A stretch of DNA of 64,000 nucleotides from NCBI RefSeq assembly GCF_003352085.1, contig NZ_CP025804.1, positions 4,092,001 through 4,156,000 on the forward strand, written 5' to 3'. The notes below the pieces were generated by a model. It ran no database searches, was not told where the DNA came from, and saw nothing but the letters and a program-made list of their open reading frames with translations. This DNA is from Sulfitobacter sp. SK012. Lineage in GTDB: Bacteria > Pseudomonadota > Alphaproteobacteria > Rhodobacterales > Rhodobacteraceae. Positions 44,045 through 53,196 of the stretch are shown here, in pieces. The position numbers were made by a program, and so were the translations under genes. Every line of letters starts with the position of its first letter. The stretch's first letter is position 1.

Positions 44045-45504
44045 CAAATGCCCGCAGGAATGTTGAGCGGATCGCGTTTGATCATCTTGGGACTGTTCAG
44101 TTCTTTCCACTTAGAAAGTGCGACATTTGCCGACGGGAATGCAGGCCGTGGAATGAATTTGCCTCGGCCCGGATTAGGTTGCGAATTCTGCCCCCATGCC
44201 CAGATCACTTCACCTCGGCTCAGCGTATATCGGCTTTGTGCTTTCACCTCAAAGCCCTCGAACACGTTATAATCCAACACTGAATGGTGGTTAGCGGGTG
44301 ATATCGTCTTGCTTATCTTCGGATCCCACACCACGATGTCTGCATCAGCCCCTTCAACGATCGCGCCCTTGCGAGGATAGATATTGAGGATTTTGGCCAC
44401 GTTTGTGCTGGTCGCTGCGACAAACTCATTGGGCGTGAGGCGACCCGTTTCCACGCCTTCGGTCCACAGTACGGCAAGGCGTTCTTCCAGCCCATTGGAC
44501 CCGTTCGGGATGATCCGAAAATCATCGCGCCCTGCCCGCTTTTGCTCGGTGTTGAACGCGGCGTGGTCCGTCGCAACCACCTGCAATGACCCGGACTGCA
44601 AACCAGCCCAAAGACTGTCCTGATGGTCTTTGCTTCGAAACGGCGGCGACATTACGCGACGGGCTGCATGGTCCCAATCTTTGTTAAAATACTCAGATTC
44701 GTCCAACGTCAGGAACTGAATAAGCGGCTCGCCATACACCCGCATCCCCTTTTGGCGCGCACGGCGGATCGCCTCATGGGTCTGCTCGCAAGACACATGC
44801 ACAATGTACAAAGGCACCCCTGCGGTGTCGGCGATCGTGATCGCCCGGTTCGCAGCTTCGCCTTCCAACTCGGGAGGCCGCGAATAAGCATGACCCTCTG
44901 GCCCGGTGATCCCCAGATCAAAATATTTCTGCTGCAGCTCCGCGACCAAATTGCCGTTCTCCGCATGCACCATCGGCAGCGCGCCCAACTCTGCACAGCG
45001 CTTGAAAGAGGCGAACATCTCGTCATCCTCAATCATCAACGCGCCCTTATAGGCCATGAAGTGTTTGAAGGAATTAACGCCCATCTCAACGGCGTCTTTC
45101 ATCTCGTCAAAGACGTTCTCGTTCCATCCGGTTATCGCCATGTGATAGCCGACGTCCGAGCATATCTGTGGCGCAGATTTGCGGTGCCACTCATTGATCG
45201 CGTTTTTGATCGATCCATCCGCACCGGGCAGACAGAAATCGACGATCATCGTGGTCCCACCAACGGCCGCAGCCCAGGTTCCGCTCTCGAAAGTCTCGGC
45301 GGCAGTTGTACCCATAAACGGCATCTCAAGATGTGTATGGGGATCGATCCCACCCGGAATAACGTAGGCTCCTTCCGCGTCGATATACTCGTCGCCCACC
45401 AGATCTTCGCCAATGCGAATGATCTTTTCGCCTTCGATCAGCACATCCGCTTTCCAAGTCCGGTCCGCAGTGCAAACCATGCCGCCTTTGATCACTTTGC
45501 TCAT
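44044..45504 (-). CDS. hydA: Dihydropyrimidinase (D-hydantoinase)
   Basis: Hydrolyses dihydrouracil/dihydrothymine to N-carbamoyl-beta-amino acids, the second step of reductive pyrimidine breakdown. 486 residues. Metal-site residues: DPHTHLEMPF (HxH), MAYKGALMIEDDE (carbamylated lysine), MVHAENGN, VHVSCEQTHEAI and VATDHAAFN. Start ATG 45504 with GGGAGAAA upstream; a GTG immediately before it is in frame. It lies between a small unknown gene and the importer ATPase in an operon. Confidence 0.95.
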   Translation of the reverse strand: MSKVIKGGMVCTADRTWKADVLIEGEKIIRIGEDLVGDEYIDAEGAYVIPGGIDPHTHLEMPFMGTTAAETFESGTWAAAVGGTTMIVDFCLPGADGSIKNAINEWHRKSAPQICSDVGYHMAITGWNENVFDEMKDAVEMGVNSFKHFMAYKGALMIEDDEMFASFKRCAELGALPMVHAENGNLVAELQQKYFDLGITGPEGHAYSRPPELEGEAANRAITIADTAGVPLYIVHVSCEQTHEAIRRARQKGMRVYGEPLIQFLTLDESEYFNKDWDHAARRVMSPPFRSKDHQDSLWAGLQSGSLQVVATDHAAFNTEQKRAGRDDFRIIPNGSNGLEERLAVLWTEGVETGRLTPNEFVAATSTNVAKILNIYPRKGAIVEGADADIVVWDPKISKTISPANHHSVLDYNVFEGFEVKAQSRYTLSRGEVIWAWGQNSQPNPGRGKFIPRPAFPSANVALSKWKELNSPKMIKRDPLNIPAGI

Positions 45505-45595
45505 CACGTTTCTCCCAATCGCACGACCCCAGAGTTACCGAGGGTCTGATTTCATCTCTCCCGAAAAGCTTCGGGAATTTACAGGGCTGCCTAGC

Positions 45596-45919
45596 CTAGA
45601 CCGATCCGTAGCACCCAAGTGCTGGTCCATGCACGCCAATGTCCAAGGGCCCGAAATCACTTTCAACGCAAAGCGAAAAATACCCTGCTGTGGGCAGATA
45701 CACCACCCGGTAGGTTCCATCACCTTTTGAAACCGACCAGCATGTCTGTGCCATTCCGCCCGAAAAATTGACCGTCACTTCGCGGGGTGTGCGTCGTGTC
45801 TGCACAAAAGCCTGCGCTGTCTTGCGCGTCACCCGATCCTTGCTGCTGAGTGCCATGGAAAGCTCGTCATCGATTAGGGCATCGATCTTTCCAGACGTTG
45901 GTTGACCCACCACAATCAT
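45596..45919 (-). CDS. Small conserved protein of the pyrimidine operon, function unknown
   Basis: About 107 residues, no signal peptide. It has a basic middle (SSKDRVTRKTAQAFVQTRR) and a compact C-terminal half rich in V, G and Y (MAQTCWSVSKGDGTYRVVYL, then YFSLCVESDFGPLDIGVHG). I recognise no family. The ATG at 45919 is seven bases after the carbamoylase stop, and hydA follows after 88 bp, so it is co-transcribed with pyrimidine catabolic genes. Possible roles include an accessory or chaperone function for the hydrolases; this is only context. Confidence 0.65.
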   Translation of the reverse strand: MIVVGQPTSGKIDALIDDELSMALSSKDRVTRKTAQAFVQTRRTPREVTVNFSGGMAQTCWSVSKGDGTYRVVYLPTAGYFSLCVESDFGPLDIGVHGPALGCYGSV

Positions 45920-45926
45920 GCTCGGT

Positions 45927-47177
45927 TCACCCAATAACCTCTGCCGTCTCGACAACCGCATGGAGCAGTACATCCGCACCCGCCATTGCCCATTCTTTGG
46001 TGATTTCTTCCGCCTCGTTGTGGCTTAATCCATCAACACAAGGGCACATCACCATCGCAGTCGGAGCCACTCGGTTGACCCAACACGCATCATGTCCCGC
46101 GCCTGAGATCAAATCCATATGGCTATACCCCAGACGTTGCGCCGCCTCGCGCACGGCCGTCACGCAGCCCTCATCAAAGGCTACAGGATCAAACCCCCCT
46201 ACCTTTTCAAACTCGATCGCCAAGCCCATGTTATTCGCGACCGCTTGAGCCTCGACGCGCAAACGCGCCTCCATGTCTTCGATCACACTCAGATCTGGGG
46301 ACCGGAAATCAACGGTAAAGACAACTTTGCCCGGGATGACATTGCGCGAGTTTGGATAGACATCGATATGGCCCGCTGCACCCACAGCATGAGGCGCGTG
46401 GCTTAGTGCGATCTCGTTCACCTTCTCCAAGATGCGCGCCATACCCAGACCCGCATCTTTGCGCATCGGCATCGGCGTTGATCCTGTATGGCTGTCCTTG
46501 CCGGTTACCGTAACCTGCGTCCAGCTCAGGCCCTGGCCATGTGTCACCACCCCAATGTCCTTCCCTGCTGCTTCAAGGATCGGCCCTTGCTCAATATGTA
46601 GCTCAAAGAACGCATGCATCTTGCGCGCGCCAACTTCTTCTTCTCCGCGCCATCCTATGCGGGCCAGTTCATCGCCAAAACTCTTGCCATCTGCGTCGAC
46701 ACGATCATACGCCCAATCCTGCGTGTGAATGCCCGCAAACACCCCCGAGGATAGCATCGCAGGCGCATACCGCGTGCCTTCTTCGTTGGTGAAATTTGTC
46801 ACAACGATGGGGTGTTTTGTCTTGATGCCAAGATCGTTGAGCGTGCGCAGAATCTCGAGCCCGCCTAGCACGCCTAGAACTCCGTCATATTTCCCGCCCG
46901 TAGGTTGGGTATCCAAATGCGATCCAACATAAACCGGGAGTGCTTCAGGGTCCGTGCCTTCGCGGTGCGCAAACATATTGCCCATCTGGTCTAGACCCAT
47001 GGTGCAGCCCGCAGCTTCGCACCAAGATTGGAACAAGGCGCGACCTTCAGCATCAGCATCCGTGAGCGTCTGTCGGTTGTTGCCCCCTGCAACACCTGGG
47101 CCAATCGTAGCCATCTCCATCAGGCTATCCCACAAGCGGTCTGGGTTGATCTTGAGGTTCTCTCCTGGCGCGGCCAT
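45927..47177 (-). CDS. N-carbamoyl-beta-alanine amidohydrolase (M20 Zn-dependent carbamoylase)
   Basis: Releases beta-alanine or beta-aminoisobutyrate, CO2 and NH3 from the ring-opened pyrimidine, the third step of the reductive pathway. 416 residues, typical for the hydantoinase/carbamoylase family. Metal motifs: GSHLDTQPTGGKYDGVLGV, FTNEEGTRYAPAML (tandem glutamates), ELHIEQGPILE and SGAGHDACW. First gene of the operon read toward 40448. GGAG lies 8 bases before ATG 47177, and a RutR-type palindrome lies ~30 bp upstream. Confidence 0.9.
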   Translation of the reverse strand: MAAPGENLKINPDRLWDSLMEMATIGPGVAGGNNRQTLTDADAEGRALFQSWCEAAGCTMGLDQMGNMFAHREGTDPEALPVYVGSHLDTQPTGGKYDGVLGVLGGLEILRTLNDLGIKTKHPIVVTNFTNEEGTRYAPAMLSSGVFAGIHTQDWAYDRVDADGKSFGDELARIGWRGEEEVGARKMHAFFELHIEQGPILEAAGKDIGVVTHGQGLSWTQVTVTGKDSHTGSTPMPMRKDAGLGMARILEKVNEIALSHAPHAVGAAGHIDVYPNSRNVIPGKVVFTVDFRSPDLSVIEDMEARLRVEAQAVANNMGLAIEFEKVGGFDPVAFDEGCVTAVREAAQRLGYSHMDLISGAGHDACWVNRVAPTAMVMCPCVDGLSHNEAEEITKEWAMAGADVLLHAVVETAEVIG

Positions 47178-47206
47178 TACTGGCTCCTTTTGCTGGGGTG
47201 GCGTTT

Positions 47207-47222
47207 TTTACCATTTGGTAAA
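47207..47222. promoter_or_regulatory. Predicted RutR operator in the carbamoylase/rutR intergenic region
   Basis: TTTACCATTTGGTAAA, a palindrome with 7-bp arms and a 2-bp centre. It lies 30 bp upstream of the carbamoylase gene and ~92 bp upstream of the divergent rutR. It resembles the E. coli RutR site form TTGACCA-n2-TGGTCAA. A related site lies at 51641-51656. Confidence 0.75.
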
Positions 47223-47313
47223 GCTACGATTGCGGTTAGGCTCAAATCTGTCAAGAACTGCTTTGCCGCTTTACCCAATGTCCTGCGCGCAGAGCCTCAT
47301 TTGGCGACACAAC

Positions 47314-47955
47314 ATGGAGACCACGATGGCGCAATCTACCGGGAAAGAACCAAGTCGTATCCAAAAGCGCAACCGGCTATTGATTTTGGATGCCGCGCTG
47401 GAGGTCTTTTCTGCCCACGGATTTCGCGGCGCGACCCTTGATATGATCTCGGCTCAAGCGGGCCTCAGTAAGCCAAACCTGCTTTATTATTTCGACAGCA
47501 AGGAAGACATTCACGTCACCCTGCTTAGCCAACTCATGGAGACATGGCTCGATCCGTTGGTCGAATTGCATCCGGACGGGGACCCGATTGAGGAAATCCT
47601 CAGCTATGTACAACGCAAACTTGACATGGCCCGTGATCTGCCACGTGAAAGCCGCTTGTTCGCCGGGGAAATCCTTCAGGGTGCGCCGCGCATGCTGCCG
47701 CATCTACAGGCTGATCTGAAACCTCTATTCGATGCAAAATGCGCCGTGATCCAAGACTGGATTGATGCCGGGCGGCTTGCCCCGTTAGACCCTGCGCATC
47801 TAATCTTTTCGATCTGGGCAACAACGCAGCATTATGCAGATTTTGGGGCCCAAGTTGCTGTGTTGTTGACCCCAGAAGACCCTCATGCGCGTGCCTCGGC
47901 ACATTTGCGCAGTCTTTTTCTACACCAGCTGGCCCCAACACTAGGCAAGAATTAA
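47314..47955 (+). CDS. rutR: TetR-family regulator RutR
   Basis: A pyrimidine-responsive repressor; E. coli RutR is released from DNA by uracil. 213 residues. HTH region: LILDAALEVFSAHGFRGATL and AGLSKPNLLYYFDSKEDI. The C-terminal part closely resembles E. coli RutR (RDLPRESRLFAGEILQGAP, IFSIWATTQHYADFG). ATG 47314 is chosen, with ATG 47326 as an alternative; the longer frame upstream covers the operator. Divergent from the carbamoylase operon with a palindrome between them. Confidence 0.9.
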   Translation: METTMAQSTGKEPSRIQKRNRLLILDAALEVFSAHGFRGATLDMISAQAGLSKPNLLYYFDSKEDIHVTLLSQLMETWLDPLVELHPDGDPIEEILSYVQRKLDMARDLPRESRLFAGEILQGAPRMLPHLQADLKPLFDAKCAVIQDWIDAGRLAPLDPAHLIFSIWATTQHYADFGAQVAVLLTPEDPHARASAHLRSLFLHQLAPTLGKN

Positions 47956-48060
47956 CCACCCTTTGCGATAACCGCAGGCATTAACTTCGCGTTCATATCT
48001 AAGGCGCAAATTTGTTGTCAGGTGGCGGGCTCCTCTTTTGGAATAAGATGGAGATAGCAG

Positions 48061-48561
48061 ATGAGTTCAATTCTATTGGGCGGCCTGACTGTGCAACAAG
48101 CGCCGGCCCCGCAAACCCCGCAATCGGCCACACCAAAAGGCGAGGCACAAGGCGTCCAAGCGGTCGCCCCTGCGCAATCTGGCAACGCCAGCACCAACAA
48201 CGGCACGCCGACTTCGCACTCTGGTTTGGGCGGCGGCTATGGCACTGGAAGCGGGAGCGCGCCGCCAATAGCGCCGTTTCGAAGGTTCTCTGCCGGCCCA
48301 ATACAGACAACCGATGCGACCCGCAGCTCTGTGGTAAATGCACAGGTTCAAAATGCGCAAACCCCACAACCTGACACCAACAGCAGGCGGCGTTTGGTTG
48401 AATCGGGGCTCGACGCGGCGCGACGCTCTGCTCAAACGGAAAGCACAGGCGATGACGCAGGCGAGCCTGTCCCTTTTGGCAGCAACCTTCCCAAAGTAGA
48501 CCCGCCCGATCCTCTACCAACTTCACCGATGCTGAAACGGCTATCTGGCAGAGATGACTAA
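48061..48561 (+). CDS. Low-complexity Pro/Ala/Gln/Ser/Thr-rich protein, function unknown
   Basis: A 166-residue, mostly disordered protein (MSSILLGGLTVQQAPAPQTP..., GLGGGYGTGSGSAPP), hydrophilic, with no signal peptide or membrane span. GGAGATAGCAG precedes the ATG. Codon use looks like the neighbours. No family is recognised. It ends four bases before the end of preA, which converges on it. It could be a rapidly evolving lineage-specific protein; expression needs evidence. Confidence 0.55.
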   Translation: MSSILLGGLTVQQAPAPQTPQSATPKGEAQGVQAVAPAQSGNASTNNGTPTSHSGLGGGYGTGSGSAPPIAPFRRFSAGPIQTTDATRSSVVNAQVQNAQTPQPDTNSRRRLVESGLDAARRSAQTESTGDDAGEPVPFGSNLPKVDPPDPLPTSPMLKRLSGRDD

Positions 48562-48565
48562 CGCG

Positions 48566-49867
48566 TTACTCCGCCGCTTTGGCCATTGGGTTGTTGGGAT
48601 GCGTCGTCCAGTTGGCATATTCAAGCTCGACAATGCGGCCGGTGCGAGGATCGGTTGTACCGGGGGCCATTTGCTCCATTGTGATGCAAGCCTCAACTGG
48701 GCAGACATTAACGCACAGATTACATGCCACGCATTCATCGTCGATCACCGTAAATGTGCGGTCCTCAGACATGGCAATTGCTTGGTGTGATGTGTCTTCG
48801 CAGGCTGCAAAGCAACGCCCACAAGAAATGCACAGGTCCTGATTAATCTTGGCCTTCGCAACATAGTTGAGGTTCAACTGGTTCCAATTCGTGACGTTCG
48901 GCACCGCGCGGCCAACGATCTCATCGACCGATGTCATCCCCTTTTTGTCCATATAGTCTGACAAACCGCTGATCATTTCCTCAACGATCTTAAAACCATA
49001 AGTCATTACAGCCGTGCAAACCTGCACGTTACCCGCGCCCAACGTCATGAATTCGGCGGCGTCGCGCCACGTCGTTATGCCACCGATCCCGCTGATCGGC
49101 AGGCCGTGCATGTCGGGATCGCGCGCAATTTCAGCCACCATGTTCAGCGCGATGGGTTTCACGGCAGGGCCGCAATAGCCGCCATGCGCACCTTTGCCGT
49201 CTATGGTAGGTTCGGGTGCAAACAGGTCCAGATCAACGCTTGTGATCGAGTTGATCGTGTTGATCAGGCTTACCGCATCCGCGCCGCCATTCTTGGCTGC
49301 TTCCGCTGGTTTGCGCACATCCGTGATGTTGGGCGTCAGCTTTACGATCACAGGCATCCGTGTGTTCGCCTTGACCCAGCGGGTCACCATTTCGATGTAT
49401 TCAGGCACCTGCCCCACAGCACTGCCCATCCCGCGTTCTGACATGCCGTGTGGGCAGCCGAAGTTCAGCTCGACCCCGTCGGCCCCAGTTTCTTCGACCA
49501 AGGGTAAGATGAACTTCCAAGGGTCTTCTTCGCAGGGCACCATCAAGGAAACGATCATTGCGCGATCAGGATAGTCGCGCTTGACCGCCTTGATCTCAGC
49601 CAAATTTGTTTCCAACGGCCGGTCGGTGATCAACTCGATGTTGTTAAGCCCCAAAAGCCGCCGGTCCGCCCCGTAGATTGCGCCATAGCGCGGACCATTT
49701 ACGTTGACCACATGCGGGTCCAACCCCAGCGTCTTCCAAACCACACCACCCCAACCGGCCTCAAAGGCGCGGCGGACGTTGTATTCTTTGTCCGTGGGCG
49801 GCGCAGAGGCCAACCAAAACGGATTAGGTGATTTGATCCCGATAAAGGTGCTGGTGAGGTCGGCCAT
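48566..49867 (-). CDS. preA: NAD-dependent dihydropyrimidine dehydrogenase, PreA subunit
   Basis: The catalytic FMN subunit that reduces uracil and thymine to the dihydro forms. 433 residues. FMN TIM barrel with the active-site cysteine in LNFGCPHGMSERGMGSAVG. C-terminal ferredoxin domain with two 4Fe-4S motifs: CISCGRCFAACEDTSH and CVACNLCVNVCPVEAC. Last gene of the preT operon. Together with hydA and the carbamoylase it completes the reductive pathway in this window. Confidence 0.96.
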   Translation of the reverse strand: MADLTSTFIGIKSPNPFWLASAPPTDKEYNVRRAFEAGWGGVVWKTLGLDPHVVNVNGPRYGAIYGADRRLLGLNNIELITDRPLETNLAEIKAVKRDYPDRAMIVSLMVPCEEDPWKFILPLVEETGADGVELNFGCPHGMSERGMGSAVGQVPEYIEMVTRWVKANTRMPVIVKLTPNITDVRKPAEAAKNGGADAVSLINTINSITSVDLDLFAPEPTIDGKGAHGGYCGPAVKPIALNMVAEIARDPDMHGLPISGIGGITTWRDAAEFMTLGAGNVQVCTAVMTYGFKIVEEMISGLSDYMDKKGMTSVDEIVGRAVPNVTNWNQLNLNYVAKAKINQDLCISCGRCFAACEDTSHQAIAMSEDRTFTVIDDECVACNLCVNVCPVEACITMEQMAPGTTDPRTGRIVELEYANWTTHPNNPMAKAAE

Positions 49868-49878
49868 ATCTGCTGCTC

Positions 49879-50226
49879 CTAAGTGTCGAGCAGGGTCTCG
49901 AACCCTGCATAAATCATCCGTTTTCCGTCAAACGGCATCTCACCCATCGCTGCAAAGCGGGGGTCTTGCATTGCGTTGCCGATATTGGCGTCACACGTGG
50001 CCTTGTCGGGCCATTCTTGCCAGCCAGTCACGACGGTTTCGTCCTCGTTTGCCGCCACCGCTAGGGGGTAGGATGTCATCTTTCCGGGCGGCACTTCGGT
50101 CCCCCAGCATTCTACGACACGCACTGCGCCGTGGGATTTGAAAATCTGGGCAGCGGCAGTGCAGTGGGCTTCATATTCAGCGCGTTTCGCCGTTGGTACG
50201 GCGGCAACAAAACTCATGATGTACAT
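49879..50226 (-). CDS. DUF1428 domain-containing protein
   Basis: A 115-residue ferredoxin-like alpha/beta protein of the DUF1428 (YbaA) family: MYIMSFVAAVPTAKRAEYEA, FKSHGAVRVVECWGTEVPPG, MPFDGKRMIYAGFE. No catalytic function is established; dimeric alpha-beta barrel proteins of this fold include small monooxygenases. It sits between preT (25 bp) and preA (11 bp), so it is co-expressed with dihydropyrimidine dehydrogenase. The start at ATG 50226 agrees with the family; the longer frame overlaps preT. Confidence 0.85.
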   Translation of the reverse strand: MYIMSFVAAVPTAKRAEYEAHCTAAAQIFKSHGAVRVVECWGTEVPPGKMTSYPLAVAANEDETVVTGWQEWPDKATCDANIGNAMQDPRFAAMGEMPFDGKRMIYAGFETLLDT

Positions 50227-50251
50227 TGTGCAGTCCTCCCTGATGCGGGGT

Positions 50252-51583
50252 TCAACCCGCGTTTTTCGAAAGCGCTGCATGGATGTCCATTGCAGCGTCA
50301 CGGCCCTCAGCGACGGCAGTCACAGTAAGGTCATCCCCGCCTGATGCACAGTCACCTCCGGCCCAAACTCCGCTCACGGAAGTCTGGCCTACAGCGTCCA
50401 CCTTGATCTTGCCTGCGTCAAGTACTGGCAGGTCAGCGCCTTCAAGCGTCTGGCCGATGGCCTTAAAAACCTGATCCACAGCCAGTTGCAGTGTCTCGCC
50501 TGTTGGCTGCATTTGATCGTCCACATAGTCAAATTCGATCTCGCGCGCGGCTCCATTGCCGTGCACCGCTTTTGGCATGGCATGAGTGACGATCCGCACC
50601 CCTTTTGAGGCTGCAAGGTCTTGTTCAAAACCAGATGCGTTCATGGCACCGCGCCCGCGACGGTACACAAGTGTAACATTCAGCGCACCCAACAGCTTGG
50701 CCTGCACTGCGGCGTCCACTGCCGTCATGCCGCCCCCAATCACCACAACATCGCGACCCACTGGGATCTGCCCCAAATCGCCCGCTTGCCGCAAATCTGA
50801 GATAAAATCGACTGCATCCAAAACATTGTCTTTATCGGCTCCCGGCACGCTTAGCCCATTCACACCGCCAAGCCCCATGCCAAGGAAAACCGCGTCATGT
50901 TCAGATTTCAGGCCATCAAGGCTCAGATCAGAGCCCAGCGTTTTGCCATGCTGGATGCTGATTCCACCGATTTGCATTAACCAATCGACCTCGGCCTGCG
51001 CAAAGCCGTCAGGCGTCTTATAGGCCGCGATTCCATATTCATTCAGCCCACCGGGCTTGGGTTGTGCGTCATAGATGACGACGTCGTTGCCCAGCATCGC
51101 AAGTCGGTGCGCGCATGACAGTCCAGCGGGGCCCGCGCCAACAACAGCGACGCTTTTCCCCGTAGTTTCAGCGCGCGTGAAGGGATGCATGTCTTGGGCT
51201 TGTAAATGATCGGTGGCATAGCGCTGCAGCTGACCAATCAGCACAGGTTTGCCTTCAGCAACCTCCCGCACGCAGGCTTGTTCACACAGCTGTTCTGTCG
51301 GGCAAACTCGAGCGCACATACCGCCCAGGATGTTCTGGCTCAGGATTGTGCGGGCCGCTGCATCGGGCGTACCCGTCGCGATCTGGCGGATAAACAACGG
51401 GATATCGATGTCCGTGGGGCAAGCCGTGATGCAGGGCGCATCATGACAGAAATAGCAGCGATCAGAAGCGACAAGCGCCTCATGCGTGTCCAGCGCCGGA
51501 TGCAAATCTGAGAAGTGATCCGCATATGCCTCGGCCGTTAGTCGCCCTGCCTTGATCCCCGGCTCAAATACCTTGTCGCCCAT
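50252..51583 (-). CDS. preT: NAD-dependent dihydropyrimidine dehydrogenase, PreT subunit
   Basis: The FAD and iron-sulfur subunit passing electrons from NADH to PreA. 443 residues. The N-terminal cysteine-rich domain (CYFCHDAPCITACPTDIDI; GGMCARVCPTEQLCEQACV) holds Fe-S clusters as in GltD-type proteins. FAD motif VAVVGAGPAGLSCAHRLA, NAD(P) motif VVVIGGGMTAVDAAVQA, and C-terminal WAGGDCASGG. First gene of the operon; a RutR-type palindrome lies 58 bp upstream. Confidence 0.95.
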   Translation of the reverse strand: MGDKVFEPGIKAGRLTAEAYADHFSDLHPALDTHEALVASDRCYFCHDAPCITACPTDIDIPLFIRQIATGTPDAAARTILSQNILGGMCARVCPTEQLCEQACVREVAEGKPVLIGQLQRYATDHLQAQDMHPFTRAETTGKSVAVVGAGPAGLSCAHRLAMLGNDVVIYDAQPKPGGLNEYGIAAYKTPDGFAQAEVDWLMQIGGISIQHGKTLGSDLSLDGLKSEHDAVFLGMGLGGVNGLSVPGADKDNVLDAVDFISDLRQAGDLGQIPVGRDVVVIGGGMTAVDAAVQAKLLGALNVTLVYRRGRGAMNASGFEQDLAASKGVRIVTHAMPKAVHGNGAAREIEFDYVDDQMQPTGETLQLAVDQVFKAIGQTLEGADLPVLDAGKIKVDAVGQTSVSGVWAGGDCASGGDDLTVTAVAEGRDAAMDIHAALSKNAG

Positions 51584-51640
51584 CTAAGATCCCTTTGCGT
51601 AATGCCCTCTAATCCAAAAAATCTCGCACAGGCTCATTTT

Positions 51641-51656
51641 TTTATCAACTGGTAAA
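51641..51656. promoter_or_regulatory. Predicted RutR operator upstream of preT
   Basis: TTTATCAACTGGTAAA: the same 16-bp form as the site at 47207, with one mismatch between the arms. It lies 58 bp before the preT start. Two sites of this kind flank the two pyrimidine operons. Confidence 0.65.
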
Positions 51657-51822
51657 ATTAATAATGAGCATTTTGCATGTGACGCCAGTTCGCCTATGTC
51701 TTAAAACTGGTATTTCATTGGAGGTTCAGGGGCGTTCCCACGCCACGCTACAAAAGGCAGGAAATCGCCTTTCCTGCAGGCGTCCCATAACCCCTAGGAT
51801 GCAAATCTTACTTTCAAAGCCT

Positions 51823-52476
51823 TTATTCTTTGATTGTATCGATCAGTGCCAAAACCTCAGGGCCGATGCGCGTCACAATATTGGCGACGCCCTCGGCGTT
51901 GGGGTGAATGCCATCTGCTTGAAACCAGCGCTGCAAACTGGCGGGGTCCGTGGCCTGAGCGCTCTCAAGCAACCCTGCGAAAAAGTTCTGCATCAAAAGC
52001 ACATTATGTTTGGTCGCGAGTTCGGGATAGACCGCATCAAACCGCGCCTTGTAGTCGGCCCCGAAATTCCCAGGGGCCTGCATTCCGATAAGCAACACCT
52101 CGACCTGTTTGGAATTTGCGGCACTAAGTATCCCGTCGATGTTGGTACGGGCATCCTCGGGGGCGAGGCCGCGCAGCAGGTCATTGCCACCCAGCGCTAC
52201 GATCATCGCGTCCACGTCGGGCGTCAGCGTCCAATCAACCCGCGACAGCCCTCCGGCCGTCGTATCACCGGACACACCGGCGTTAAGTAGGACCACGTCG
52301 GCCCTTTGCGCATCAAGCCAACGTTGAAGTTGCGGCACCAGACCATCCTCGGCCGGCAGCCCGTAGCCTTGGGTCAAGCTATCCCCAAGTACTGCAATCA
52401 CAATATCGTCAGCCTGCGCCATGAGCGGCTGGCAGAGTGACAAACTCATAAGAATGTAGGCGATCACCTTGCGCAT
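51823..52476 (-). CDS. Arylesterase/thioesterase I-like SGNH hydrolase
   Basis: A periplasmic esterase of the TesA/EstA type, ~217 residues with a signal peptide (MRKVIAYILMSLSLCQPLMAQA). SGNH blocks: IAVLGDSLTQGYG (nucleophile serine), GVSGDTTAGG, VALGGNDLLRG and DGIHPNAEG (catalytic D and H). ATG 52476 is chosen; the longer frame to 52554 overlaps the divergent ABC gene. Divergent pairing with a YbbA/YbbP-like ABC system is the same arrangement as tesA-ybbAP of E. coli. Confidence 0.9.
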   Translation of the reverse strand: MRKVIAYILMSLSLCQPLMAQADDIVIAVLGDSLTQGYGLPAEDGLVPQLQRWLDAQRADVVLLNAGVSGDTTAGGLSRVDWTLTPDVDAMIVALGGNDLLRGLAPEDARTNIDGILSAANSKQVEVLLIGMQAPGNFGADYKARFDAVYPELATKHNVLLMQNFFAGLLESAQATDPASLQRWFQADGIHPNAEGVANIVTRIGPEVLALIDTIKE

Positions 52477-52527
52477 TGCGTTTTTTCCTCCATATCCCAA
52501 AGGGTACGCGTAACCAAAGGTGGCCCG

Positions 52528-53196
52528 ATGAGCGATCCCGTCTTCTCTCTCCAAGATGCAGTGTTGAGCCTGAATGGCAATGCCGGTCGTGTGGATATCC
52601 TCAAGGGCATCACGCTTGAGATCAACGCTGGTGAAACGGTGGGGCTGGTTGGGCCGTCCGGATCGGGCAAGTCATCACTGCTGATGGTTATGGGCGGGCT
52701 TGAACAAGCAACGGGCGGGACCATTTCAGCCTTGGGCCAAAACCTAAGCGCGATGAACGAAGATGAGTTGGCGCTGTTTCGGCGTGACCGGATGGGAATT
52801 GTGTTCCAGTCCTTTCATCTGATCCCTACGATGACAGCGCTCGAAAATGTTGCGACGCCACTAGAACTTGCTGGCCATGCAGATGCGTTTGACCGCGCAG
52901 AGGTCGCCCTTAATGCTGTCGGGCTTGGCGACCGGATGGGCCATTACCCTGCGCAGTTATCAGGGGGCGAGCAGCAGCGCGTCGCATTGGCCCGAGCCAC
53001 GGCACCTGAACCTGCGATATTGCTGGCAGATGAACCAACCGGAAACCTCGACAGCACAAATGGTGCCGCGATCATGGATCTACTCTTTGATCTGCGCGAC
53101 CGTTACGGGGCCACTTTAGTACTGGTTACACATTCAGATGAATTGGCAGCGCGCTGTGATCGGGTGATCCGGCTGCATGACGGGCGCGTCGCATGA
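52528..53196 (+). CDS. ABC transporter ATP-binding protein (YbbA/LolD-like)
   Basis: An ATPase of 222 residues. Walker A VGPSGSGKSSLLMVMGG, Q-loop VFQSFHLIPTMTALENVA (the LolD/MacB-type pattern), signature LSGGEQQRVALARA and Walker B ILLADEPTGNLD. Its stop overlaps the FtsX-like permease start by four bases (ATGA). Works with that permease; the substrate is not known, with an envelope or lipid-related function likely. Confidence 0.92.
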   Translation: MSDPVFSLQDAVLSLNGNAGRVDILKGITLEINAGETVGLVGPSGSGKSSLLMVMGGLEQATGGTISALGQNLSAMNEDELALFRRDRMGIVFQSFHLIPTMTALENVATPLELAGHADAFDRAEVALNAVGLGDRMGHYPAQLSGGEQQRVALARATAPEPAILLADEPTGNLDSTNGAAIMDLLFDLRDRYGATLVLVTHSDELAARCDRVIRLHDGRVA

